A stretch of DNA of 30,669 nucleotides from NCBI GenBank assembly GCA_964618455.1, contig CAZUAQ010000060.1, positions 1-30,669 of the forward strand, read 5' to 3'. Below the pieces are notes generated by a model that worked only from the letters and a program-made list of their open reading frames with translations, did no database searches and was not told the DNA's origin. Position numbers and translations under genes: made by a program. Each line of letters opens with the position of its first letter. Within the stretch, counting starts at the first letter, position 1. This DNA comes from CAZUAQ01 sp964618455. Its GTDB lineage: Bacteria; Planctomycetota; Phycisphaerae; UBA1845; PWPN01. Shown here in pieces: positions 8,765 to 16,974 of this stretch.

Positions 8765-8894
8765 GATTGATCCTCACTCACACTGGAAAAACGCGGACGT
8801 CCCGACCACGAGCGACTGTGGCGGTAGACGCTCACAATCGTACGGGATAGCATGAAGGTTTGTGTAGAACTTGTCGAGCCGGAGAACACTTCTC

Positions 8895-10364
8895 ATGCTG
8901 GTATCCGCCTTTCTGGAAAGCTGCGAGCGCTTCCCGGGCAAACTGGCCGTGGCCGATCACGCCGCCCGGCTGACGTACGCCCAGCTTCGCCGAATCACCC
9001 GGGTGTTGTGCCGGGCGATCGACAGCCGAACACAATTGCCACGAGTGGGCCTCATGCTGCCGGGCTCTGCGGGCGGGTTGGCTTCGCTCTTCGCGGCGTT
9101 ATGGGCGGACAAGATCGCCATCCCGCTGAACTTCCTGCTGAACCCGTCCGAGTTGAAGAAGGTCGTGGAAGATGCGGACATCGATCTGATCCTCAGCACC
9201 GTACATCTGCGCGAAACGGTGGATCAGCTCCCCGCCCAGGCATGCTACCTGGAGGAACTCCGCCTGAAGCGCAAATTCCTTTTCGAGATGCTTCGCGGCG
9301 CCCCCCCGGTCCCCAGGCATGACGCCGACGACGTGGCGTTCACGCTGTATACCTCGGGCACGACAGGTTTGCCCAAGGGGGTTCAACTCTCGCACGACAA
9401 CATTTACTCCAACGCAAAGGCCGCCTGGGAAAGGCTTCAGCTTGACAGCAACGTGCATCTGCTCGGAATCATTCCTTCGTTTCACGTGTTCGGGCTGACG
9501 GTGCTTCATGTCCTGCCCATGTTGCTGGGTGGATCGATTACCTTCATTCCCCGCTTTTCGCCGCAGGCCGCTCATCGCGTGATTCAACAGAAGCAGGTGA
9601 ACGTGCTGTTGGGCGTACCGAGCATGTACGGCGCCATCGCCCGCCTCAAGAGTGTGAAGCCCGAAGATTTTGATCAGGTGCGTATTGCCGCCAGCGGAGG
9701 CGAACCTCTCCCCGCCACCATCCACGATCTGTTTCGCAAACGGACAGGGATCACGCTGATCGAGGGCTACGGCATGACCGAAACTTCGCCGATCATCTCC
9801 GCCGATCTGCCGGATCAGCCGCATCCCGGTACCGTGGGCAAGCCCCTGCCCGACGTGGAGATACAGCTTCGCGACGACAGCGGCAATGTTGTCGAGAAGG
9901 AAGGGGAATTGTTCGTTCGCGGACCGCTGGTCATGAAGGGGTACTACAAGCGCGAGCAGGAAACGCGAGAAGTCATCGACGAGCAGGGTTGGTTTCGGAC
10001 TGGTGATATCGTTCGCCTGGAGGACGGTTACATCCGGATCACCGGCCGCGCCAAGGACCTGATCATCGTGGGTGGCGACAATGTGTACCCGCGCGAGGTA
10101 GAGCAAGTCCTGGAATCGCATCCGGACGTCGCGGAGGCGGCGGTGATTGGCCGGGCCGACGCCAGTCGCGGTGAAGTGGTGGTGGCGTATGTGACCGCGG
10201 AGGACGGTACGAATCTCGATGCCGATGCCCTGAGGGCCCATTGCCGCGAGCATCTGGCAGGGTTCAAGGTGCCGCGCGAGATCCACGTCCGCGAGGAAAT
10301 GCCCCGTGGGCCCACCGGGAAGATTCTCAAGCGCGAATTGCGTGAGGAACTCTCCGGCAGCTGA
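8895..10364 (+). CDS. AMP-binding acyl-CoA/fatty-acid ligase
   Basis: A 489-residue ANL-superfamily enzyme that adenylates a carboxylic acid and, most likely, forms the CoA thioester. All core motifs are present: P-loop YTSGTTGLPKG (152-162), GYGMTETSP (291-299), GWFRTGD (365-371), hinge GRAKD (384-388) and the C-terminal catalytic lysine in PTGK (Lys476). Length and the KGYYKREQET region resemble medium/long-chain fatty-acid CoA ligases (FadD-like). The ATG at 8895 is chosen because GGAGAA lies eight bases upstream; an in-frame TTG at 8871 has no such site. Specificity cannot be read from the sequence. It stands alone, divergent from the lipoprotein gene. Confidence 0.93.
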   Translation: MLVSAFLESCERFPGKLAVADHAARLTYAQLRRITRVLCRAIDSRTQLPRVGLMLPGSAGGLASLFAALWADKIAIPLNFLLNPSELKKVVEDADIDLILSTVHLRETVDQLPAQACYLEELRLKRKFLFEMLRGAPPVPRHDADDVAFTLYTSGTTGLPKGVQLSHDNIYSNAKAAWERLQLDSNVHLLGIIPSFHVFGLTVLHVLPMLLGGSITFIPRFSPQAAHRVIQQKQVNVLLGVPSMYGAIARLKSVKPEDFDQVRIAASGGEPLPATIHDLFRKRTGITLIEGYGMTETSPIISADLPDQPHPGTVGKPLPDVEIQLRDDSGNVVEKEGELFVRGPLVMKGYYKREQETREVIDEQGWFRTGDIVRLEDGYIRITGRAKDLIIVGGDNVYPREVEQVLESHPDVAEAAVIGRADASRGEVVVAYVTAEDGTNLDADALRAHCREHLAGFKVPREIHVREEMPRGPTGKILKRELREELSGS

Positions 10365-10383
10365 TCCGCCCTCCCTCTGATCG

Positions 10384-10413
10384 GCCGGACTGCGGCGCTC
10401 ATTGCGCCCCGGC
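10384..10413 (+). terminator. Possible terminator hairpin after the acyl-CoA ligase
   Basis: GCCGG-actgc-GGCGC-tcatt-GCGCC-CCGGC forms a 10-bp two-part stem with a five-base bulge, 20 bases after the stop codon. There is no T-run, so it may act only as an RNA 3' stabiliser or be incidental. Confidence 0.35.
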
Positions 10414-10452
10414 ACTCACCTTTAAAGCCTGCGCGATCCGCCAAGGCATGCC

Positions 10453-10458
10453 TATAAT
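10453..10458 (+). promoter_or_regulatory. -10 box TATAAT upstream of the VWA gene
   Basis: A perfect TATAAT 58 bases upstream of the VWA-protein ATG, in an otherwise GC-rich spacer. The expected start would be near 10465, leaving a ~50-base leader with AGGA (10507-10510) six bases before the ATG. No good -35 box is visible at 17 bp. Confidence 0.5.
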
Positions 10459-10516
10459 GCTAGGCAGAGTCACGTGATTTCTGAGCCGGGACGACTATTC
10501 TCTTCCAGGATGCATC

Positions 10517-11650
10517 ATGCGTTTTCGTTATCGTGAGTGGGATGGACAGGAATTCGCCTCGCAGGATCACCTCGGGTTCTTCGATAACCTGATGGAATTC
10601 ATGCTCGAGTATGGCGATGAAGCCCTCGATGCCCTCCAACAGTTCGAGATGGACGAGGAGAACCAGGAACTCCTCCAGAAACTCATCGACGAGGGGCTGC
10701 TCGAGAAGATGGGGGCGAAGTGGAAGCTGACGCCCCGCGCGGTGAACATGATGCAGCGCAAGGCATTGATGGAGGTGTTCTCCCGCCTCCGGCAGGGTCG
10801 CAAGGACGGTCACGATACGCCGGATACCGGCCCGGGAGGCGAACGTCTCGAAGGCACGCGTTCCTATCAGTTCGGCGACCCGGTCAGCGATCTCGAGTTG
10901 CACAGCACCTTGCGGAACACGCTCAAGCGCAACGGCCCCGGCCTGCCGTTGAAAATCGGCGAGGAAGACTTCGAGCTCTACCAGACCGAGAGCCACACCA
11001 GTTGCAGCACAGTGATCCTGCTCGACATGTCGGGGTCGATGACGCGATACCGGCGGTTTTACCACGCCAAGAAATGCGCCATGGCCATGCACGCCCTGAT
11101 CCGGCAGCGTTTTCCTCAGGACACGGTGGATCTCGTCGGCTTCTACTCCGGGGCGTCGGTGATCCCCGAGCACAAGCTGCCGTTTCTGTCGCCGAAGCAG
11201 GTGACGGTCTTCGATTACGAGGTGCGGATGCGCGTGGCGTTGAACGAGATCGACCAGGCGCCGCAGCACTTTACCAATCTGCACATGGGGTTGCTCACCG
11301 CCAAGCGCATTCTCGCCCGCCGGGGAGGCGACAACAAGCAGATCTTCATTATCACTGACGGGCAGCCCACCGCCCATTTGCAGGGAGATTACGTCTATCT
11401 GCTCTATCCTCCTGAGCATGTCTCCTCGCTGACCACGCTGAGAGAAGCACTGCAGATTACGCGCCAGGGCATCCGCCTCTGCACGTTCGCGCTGACCGAG
11501 GATTATGCGCATCTCGACTGGGTCGGCTTCGTCGATCAGTTGACGAAACTCACCAAGGGAGTCGCGTTTTACTGCGCCGGGGGCAACCTGGCCGAATGCA
11601 TCATGGAATCGTACCTGTCGGGGCGCAAGCGAAAAACCTTTATCTCGTAA
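10517..11650 (+). CDS. von Willebrand factor A (VWA) domain protein
   Basis: A 377-residue cytoplasmic protein with no signal peptide. Residues ~1-160 are charged and mostly helical; residues ~163-360 form a VWA domain with an intact MIDAS: DMSGSM (Asp170-Ser174), a threonine in the FTNLH segment, and the aspartate of FIITDGQP. Proteins of this kind (CoxE/ChlD-like) usually work with a MoxR-type AAA+ ATPase as metal-chelatase or chaperone partners. No MoxR gene lies in this window, so the ATPase must be elsewhere if it exists. The ATG has a CCAGGA ribosome site and an upstream TATAAT. The following gene is 105 bases downstream and may be co-transcribed. Its client is unknown. Confidence 0.88.
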   Translation: MRFRYREWDGQEFASQDHLGFFDNLMEFMLEYGDEALDALQQFEMDEENQELLQKLIDEGLLEKMGAKWKLTPRAVNMMQRKALMEVFSRLRQGRKDGHDTPDTGPGGERLEGTRSYQFGDPVSDLELHSTLRNTLKRNGPGLPLKIGEEDFELYQTESHTSCSTVILLDMSGSMTRYRRFYHAKKCAMAMHALIRQRFPQDTVDLVGFYSGASVIPEHKLPFLSPKQVTVFDYEVRMRVALNEIDQAPQHFTNLHMGLLTAKRILARRGGDNKQIFIITDGQPTAHLQGDYVYLLYPPEHVSSLTTLREALQITRQGIRLCTFALTEDYAHLDWVGFVDQLTKLTKGVAFYCAGGNLAECIMESYLSGRKRKTFIS

Positions 11651-11755
11651 AGAAAAACGCACTTCACTTCCCGGGCCTTGTGCTCGCGTTGACGGCGCAT
11701 TGTGAAAACCCGATGATGGATCCGTGTCGCGATTCCGTTCGGCGCCTCGTCGACC

Positions 11756-12730
11756 ATGCGGGTGTTTATGTTTGCCAAGGACGATCTCATCTCCACGATG
11801 CGTTGCGAGCGCGATGCCATGCTGCCCTGCAAGCTGGACTGGCCGATGCGCAAGATCTGCTACTGGGGCGGGCAACCCACGGACGTGCGTCCGGCCGGCG
11901 CGAACATCTGGACCGATCACTGGGGCATCACGTGGCGCAAGGAATCCCCGCAACCGCACATGATGCCCTTCCCCATCGATCATCCGATCGGCCACGAACT
12001 CGAGGGGATCAAGTCCTTTGCCTCGCCACCACTCGACCATGAGACGCGTTTTGCGGACCTGGCGCACCTGCGCTGCCCGGCGAACGAGCTGCTCGTGGGG
12101 GAGCATCCTTTCGCCCTCTACGAGCGCGCGTGGCTGATCGCAGGCATGCAGAATCTCCTGGCGGCCATGGCGTCGCATCCCGAGCGCGTGGATCATCTCT
12201 TCGCCGTGCTCGGCGATTTCGAATATGACATCGCTCAGGCGTATCTCGAACTCCCCGTGGAAGCGGCCTGGATCTCGGACGATTACGGCATGAATTCCGC
12301 GCTGATGTTCAGCCCGGCCATGTGGCGTCGATTCGTCCGTCCCCACCTGAAGCGCATCGTCGACCTGTATCACGAACGCAACGTTCTCGTCGTGCTTCAC
12401 AGTTGCGGTAACATCACACCGTTGATCGAAGATTTCCTCGAGGTCGGCGTGGATGTCATTGATCCGCTTCAACCGCACTGCAATAATCTGGATATGATCC
12501 GTCGCAAGACGAGCGGACGCATGTGCCTCTGCGGCGGCGTCTGCGCATCGACACTGCTTTCCGGCGATGCGGATAAGACGCTGCTGGATACGCAGGCGGT
12601 GATCGAGCGACTGGGAAGTGACGGCGGTTTCATCGTCGGGCCGGACGACGATCAGCCTTATCCTGATGCGACGCACGATGCCATGCTCAGTATCGTTCAG
12701 GATTTCCGGGATTCCCAGCGTATTGAATGA
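11756..12730 (+). CDS. Uroporphyrinogen decarboxylase (URO-D)-like / MtaA-CmuA-type protein
   Basis: A 324-residue TIM-barrel protein of the URO-D superfamily. Near the C-terminus VVLHSCGNITPLIEDFLEVG (His215, Cys217) is followed by VDVIDPLQP and then MCLCGGVC (Cys257, Cys259, Cys263). The His-x-Cys plus distal Cys pattern is that of zinc-dependent corrinoid:thiol methyltransferases (MtaA, CmuA), not of true HemE, so a methyl-transfer or other non-haem role is more likely. The start is uncertain: neither ATG at 11756 nor that at 11768 has a good Shine-Dalgarno sequence. It sits between a VWA protein and an ACT-domain protein, which gives no clear pathway. Family is confident, function is not. 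Confidence 0.82.
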   Translation: MRVFMFAKDDLISTMRCERDAMLPCKLDWPMRKICYWGGQPTDVRPAGANIWTDHWGITWRKESPQPHMMPFPIDHPIGHELEGIKSFASPPLDHETRFADLAHLRCPANELLVGEHPFALYERAWLIAGMQNLLAAMASHPERVDHLFAVLGDFEYDIAQAYLELPVEAAWISDDYGMNSALMFSPAMWRRFVRPHLKRIVDLYHERNVLVVLHSCGNITPLIEDFLEVGVDVIDPLQPHCNNLDMIRRKTSGRMCLCGGVCASTLLSGDADKTLLDTQAVIERLGSDGGFIVGPDDDQPYPDATHDAMLSIVQDFRDSQRIE

Positions 12731-12788
12731 GACGATCGCGACGCGCGCGGTCCCTCATGACCCCTCACATCCGATCTTGGAGAGCTTC

Positions 12789-13244
12789 ATGGAACTCGTC
12801 ACGCAATTCTCGGTCTTTCTCGTGAACAAACCCGGTATCCTGGCCAAGGTGACGCGCCAGCTTGCCACGGAGCGGATCAACATCCTGGCGATGACAATGA
12901 TGGATTCAAGCGAACACGGTGTCCTGCGGCTGGTGGCGGAGAAGCCGGACGTGCTTCGTAAGGCAATCAAGGAATTGAACCTGCCGATGACCGAAACGGA
13001 AGTCATCATGGTGGAGATGCCCAACCGGCCGGGCGCGCTGGCCGAGGTCTGCAACCTGTTGGCGGAGGAACACGTCAACATCAACTACGCCTATTGCACG
13101 ACCGGCGCCGCCGGGGGAAAGACCAAGGGCATGTTCAAGGTGGCGGACGTGAAGAAGGCGATGCGATTACTGCGCCCCAAGGGCAAACGGAAAACCAAAT
13201 CGGACATGAAGCACAAGCTCCGCCGCCCGAAATCGTCGCGCTGA
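12789..13244 (+). CDS. Tandem ACT-domain regulatory protein
   Basis: A 151-residue protein made of two ACT ligand-binding units: residues ~1-68 (FSVFLVNKPGILAKVTRQLA...) and ~72-125 (VEMPNRPGALAEVCNLLAEE...). Each has the N-x-PG(I/A)LA turn typical of amino-acid-binding ACT domains. The basic tail (KGKRKTKSDMKHKLRRPK) may bind nucleic acid or just be a flexible end. Free-standing tandem ACT proteins are presumed amino-acid sensors. A longer frame begins at 12618 inside the previous gene, but the ATG at 12789 has GGAGAG five bases upstream and gives a clean domain start. It lies 58 bases after the URO-D-like gene and is convergent with the AsmA-like gene. Confidence 0.88.
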   Translation: MELVTQFSVFLVNKPGILAKVTRQLATERINILAMTMMDSSEHGVLRLVAEKPDVLRKAIKELNLPMTETEVIMVEMPNRPGALAEVCNLLAEEHVNINYAYCTTGAAGGKTKGMFKVADVKKAMRLLRPKGKRKTKSDMKHKLRRPKSSR

Positions 13245-13247
13245 CAC

Positions 13248-13269
13248 GCCCCCCCTTCGGCCCGGGGGC
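13248..13269 (+). terminator. GC hairpin between convergent genes
   Basis: GCCCCC pairs with GGGGGC around a ten-base loop just after the ACT-protein stop. There is no T-run. A second inverted repeat, GGCCGACC/GGTCGGCC (13292-13299 and 13311-13318), lies in the last codons of the convergent gene. Either could help end transcription; evidence is structural only. Confidence 0.3.
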
Positions 13270-13286
13270 ATGCTCCACGGCGGACG

Positions 13287-16200
13287 TCAGGGGCCGACCT
13301 TTTCGGTTTCGGTCGGCCGGCGGAGATTGAGGATCGTCTCCAGCGTGGCACGGACACTTCGAACAATGTCGGCGCGAATCTGCGGATCGCTCACCTGTCC
13401 TTCGACGTGTACCTCCATCAATTCCCGGGCCAGTCCCTCGACGAGGTCACTCAGAATCTCGACGCGCGGCAGTTCCAGCGGGCTGCCGACGAGCAGGACG
13501 ATGTCCATTTCCTGCCTGGCGGTATGCACCCGGCCCGCCCCCATCATGGAGAGCGCCTTGCCGCGCATGTCAATCTCCTGAAGAATCAGGTGCTCGCCGT
13601 CGAAGGCAAAACGCGTCGAGGCATCATGAATCGCGTTGTCGTCGTCGATGGCGAAGTGAATCACCTGAAGGATGGACAGGATCAGGGGGATCTTGAAGAG
13701 TTCCGCCCGCCGAATGGTAATGGCGCCTCCACCCCGGCGGCTCTGTGGTCGCCCGAATCGTCCCGCCACGGCCAGGTTGCCGTCGATCAGCCCTTTCAAC
13801 TGGCTGCGTGGTTCATCCGGCGCGCGCTTGGCGTTAAGGAACTCGGCAAGAGAAACGTTCTCCATGAGCATGTTGATGCCGTAACGCGATCCGGCGGAGC
13901 GGCGGGCGATCTCCATGTCGCCCCTGAGCGTTCCCCCGTAGAACCCGGCCTGGACGTCATTCAAGAGCAGCTTCTGGGTCCCCGTGCGCTCCTCGAGTCG
14001 GGCCCGCGCGTCGGTCAGCGTCCGGCCGGAGAGTGACGCCCGATCGAACTTGATGTCCACATTCATCGCGGTCGTGTCTTCCCACACCATGCGGCCTTCC
14101 AGGATGCCATGAGCGTCGGTCAGCGGAATGCCCAGATCCAGGGCGACACCACGAAGCGTAGCGCGGCCGACAAGTTCCGTAAGCGCCCTCTGATCCTGGC
14201 GCGTCTGGATGTGCAGTTTCTGGAGATCCAGGTCGAACGCTCCCTGCGGCTCGAGGTCATTCCACATGCGTCGCAATCGCCAGGGCACCGCCTGACGGAG
14301 CGCCTCGGAGAAGCTCAAGTCCGCCGCGCGAATCTTCAAGCTGGTATCGATGCCCCCGGGTTGGTAACGCACATCTCCGGACAGCGTCAGCCGGGCGTTT
14401 TCGTGAGTCGCTTTGACATCGCTGAGTTGTATCTGCCCCGGCACCGCAAGGATCTGCCCCGACACCGAAGTGAGCGGGAGCGGAAACCTGGCGTACGTCA
14501 GGCCGGCGCCGAGTGGCTCGATGCGCACGCGATAATCGTAATTCCAGTCCGGTCCGTTCCCGTCCGCCGGGGAGGTCGTGGTGGTCTCCTGCCGGGAGGG
14601 ACTCGTCTCGACGCGACCGGCGGGTCGGTTTGTGGCGGTTCGATTCGACAACTCGAAATCGAACTTCACCTCGCCCCGGGGCGCGAACTCATCCCAGACT
14701 GCCCGCACCGCACCGGGCAAAGCTTCATAGACACGCGGCTCGAGCCGCAACTTCGGACTGGCCACCTTCAATTCGAAAACGGGTGGGCCGGAACCGTGAT
14801 GCATCCAGCCATTCGCGATCAGCGGAGAGGCGCCGAGTCGGCAATGAAATTCCGGAACCTCGATGCGGTTCGGTGACAAACGCATCCGGGCCTTTCCTTC
14901 GACGAGATGCATCTTCGGCTCTGAAATGCTGACCTCGAGATCGCGGAGTTGCGTGTCGAGCTGGTAGATGAACGATGGAGTCCCTTCGTTGGATTGAATT
15001 TTCCCGCTGACATCCGCCCGCCCGGAAGGGGTGACCCGCGCGTAGGCCAGGCGTGCCTGATCCGGAAGCGCGGCCTCCAGCGTTTCGTCCAGAGGAATAG
15101 CTTCGGCCTCCAACTGCAGATCGAAGTCGATTCCGCTTTTCCTGCCTCGTTCCGCGCGACCGTTGATGACCACCATCGCCTCTTCCCGCCGCCCGGTGAA
15201 ATCCACGAATTCATAGCTCCGCCCACGGATCAGCAGCTTGCCGGACAAGCGATCGAAGGGATACGGAAAGGGCTCGAAGCGCATCGTCCCGTCCAAGAAC
15301 GTCACATCGATGTCCGCCAGGGCGGGGTTGTTCGGCGTTCCCGCCGGAAGGTTATCCCGGTGAATCTGGATGGCAATGTCCATCCGGGCGTCCGCGTTGA
15401 ACTGTTCGACCAGTTCACGATCCGGCGCCGCAAGCTGCGCGAGGAGGTAGTCATCCAGCGCCACCTTCTCGCCGTGAATGGCCACCTCCATGCCGGTTGT
15501 GCCGTACCCCTGGTGAAGCCCCTGGACGCGGACGATCGCATCACCTCGCCGACCTTCGATATCGCGCAGTTCGATCTTGCGATCCGGACGCCAATGGACG
15601 ATGCCGGAGAGCTGCTCGACACGGTACGGAAACTTCCGGTAGGCGGCGGAGATCTCGTGCACCTCGAGCGTAGCTTCCACGAATTCGATCCCGTGCTCGG
15701 CGCCCGGAGCCTTGTGGAGTTTGGCGTTGAGCGTCGCCTGGCCGCGCGGATCGAAGTCCTCGACAAAGTCACGAAACAGCTTCCACTTGTTCACAAAGCG
15801 CAATTCGGAAGGGTCCGCTCCCGAATCATTCCGGGGTAGCCGGATGCGATCCGCCAGGACGTGCATGTCAAAGCCGAGGTCGTCGAATGACATGCCTTTC
15901 TCGGGCAGCGTCATCGTGCCTTCCAGTTTCACCGGCCGGCCATGAAAGGCTCCCTCCAGGCGAAGCTTCGCTTCCCGGTGAGCAAACGTGCAGACCCCCT
16001 GCACATTCTCAAATCTCAGGTAGCGTTGGCTCGGGGGCAGAGCCCGATCTTCCTCCCCGAGGGGCACGGCGATGCTTGCGTGACGCAACGTCAGGGAAGC
16101 GCTGCCCTCGCCGCCGGGGGCGTAGCTGAAGTTGTCGCTGCTCAGTTCCCCCTTCAATGCCAGGATGTCGAGCCACCGACTGACGCTCTCCGGCGCGGAG

Positions 16201-16967
16201 AAAAGCAGGTCCTCCATGGACATCCAGGGCAGTCGTCCCGACACTGCCAGCGTGTCCATGTCGACTTCCACCACACCCGTCGCTCCGCGCACGCCTGCGT
16301 CCGACTCGGTTTCATAAAACTTGGTGATCTCCAGGCGGTAATGCTCTCCTTCCGCCGGTGAGGGAATGGCGTCCGCCCAGATGATCTGAGAGCCACCCAC
16401 CAGCGTCCCATCGCGCTCCAGGCGGAACTCGGAGACCAGTACGTCACGCAGACGGATGCTCGGCGTGAAGCTCCACGGATCCTGATCCTCCGGGACACGC
16501 TTGCGCAGCATCGTCTGCCAGTTGCCGACACCATCGGCTGAACGATGCACGAGTTTCAGTTCCGGATGCAGCGCGGTGATTTCAGGCACAGCCAGGTGAC
16601 CGGAAAGCAGACTCAGCGGCCGCAACTGGAAGAAGACCGATGCGCAACGAAAGAGCGTTCGTGCGTCGAGCGAGTTGTCCTCCGGATTGAACTGCGCCGA
16701 TTCAGGTACGGCAATGGTCACCCCGATCAGATTCAACCCGCGAAAGAGATCGAAATCGACGCGCTTGACGTGTACCTCGCCTCCACTGAAGTCTTCAAGC
16801 CAGCTTTCGGCATAGGCACGGAGTCGCTCCGCGTCGGTCACGTATCGGTAGACCATCAGCACGAGCAACAGCAGCAGTGCCGTTGCGATGCCGATCCACC
16901 GCCGCTTACCCGACACCGGCCGGCGTGTGGCTTGATGACTCGTCCACCATGGAGGGCGTGTTCGCAT
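13287..16967 (-). CDS. Large AsmA-like envelope protein
   Basis: A 1226-residue protein with one N-terminal membrane helix (residues ~24-43) followed by a very long beta-rich periplasmic region and no further membrane segments. Repeated short strands ending in G-x-(V/L) and a C-terminal block SLAEFLNAKRAPDEPRSQL... with FDGEHLILQEIDMRGKALSM fit the AsmA/TamB/YhdP-like group, whose members form hydrophobic grooves that bridge membranes and carry lipids. The N-terminal RVDFDLFRGLNLIGVTIAVP also matches the opening strand pattern of AsmA. Residues ~785-805 are a low-complexity Thr/Pro/Ser linker. It starts 7 bases after the GT-C gene stop, so they are co-transcribed. A lipid or glycolipid transport role is inference from family. 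Confidence 0.82.
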   Translation of the reverse strand: MRTRPPWWTSHQATRRPVSGKRRWIGIATALLLLLVLMVYRYVTDAERLRAYAESWLEDFSGGEVHVKRVDFDLFRGLNLIGVTIAVPESAQFNPEDNSLDARTLFRCASVFFQLRPLSLLSGHLAVPEITALHPELKLVHRSADGVGNWQTMLRKRVPEDQDPWSFTPSIRLRDVLVSEFRLERDGTLVGGSQIIWADAIPSPAEGEHYRLEITKFYETESDAGVRGATGVVEVDMDTLAVSGRLPWMSMEDLLFSAPESVSRWLDILALKGELSSDNFSYAPGGEGSASLTLRHASIAVPLGEEDRALPPSQRYLRFENVQGVCTFAHREAKLRLEGAFHGRPVKLEGTMTLPEKGMSFDDLGFDMHVLADRIRLPRNDSGADPSELRFVNKWKLFRDFVEDFDPRGQATLNAKLHKAPGAEHGIEFVEATLEVHEISAAYRKFPYRVEQLSGIVHWRPDRKIELRDIEGRRGDAIVRVQGLHQGYGTTGMEVAIHGEKVALDDYLLAQLAAPDRELVEQFNADARMDIAIQIHRDNLPAGTPNNPALADIDVTFLDGTMRFEPFPYPFDRLSGKLLIRGRSYEFVDFTGRREEAMVVINGRAERGRKSGIDFDLQLEAEAIPLDETLEAALPDQARLAYARVTPSGRADVSGKIQSNEGTPSFIYQLDTQLRDLEVSISEPKMHLVEGKARMRLSPNRIEVPEFHCRLGASPLIANGWMHHGSGPPVFELKVASPKLRLEPRVYEALPGAVRAVWDEFAPRGEVKFDFELSNRTATNRPAGRVETSPSRQETTTTSPADGNGPDWNYDYRVRIEPLGAGLTYARFPLPLTSVSGQILAVPGQIQLSDVKATHENARLTLSGDVRYQPGGIDTSLKIRAADLSFSEALRQAVPWRLRRMWNDLEPQGAFDLDLQKLHIQTRQDQRALTELVGRATLRGVALDLGIPLTDAHGILEGRMVWEDTTAMNVDIKFDRASLSGRTLTDARARLEERTGTQKLLLNDVQAGFYGGTLRGDMEIARRSAGSRYGINMLMENVSLAEFLNAKRAPDEPRSQLKGLIDGNLAVAGRFGRPQSRRGGGAITIRRAELFKIPLILSILQVIHFAIDDDNAIHDASTRFAFDGEHLILQEIDMRGKALSMMGAGRVHTARQEMDIVLLVGSPLELPRVEILSDLVEGLARELMEVHVEGQVSDPQIRADIVRSVRATLETILNLRRPTETEKVGP

Positions 16968-16974
16968 CGACTGT

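Noticed and set aside
10460..12676. 738-codon - strand frame opposite the VWA and URO-D-like genes
   Set aside because: Shadow of two well-supported + strand genes; low-complexity basic composition and no motifs.
13294..13318. GGCCGACC/GGTCGGCC inverted repeat as a terminator for the AsmA-like gene
   Set aside because: It lies inside the last codons of that gene and has no T-run in its direction; kept only as a note with the convergent hairpin.
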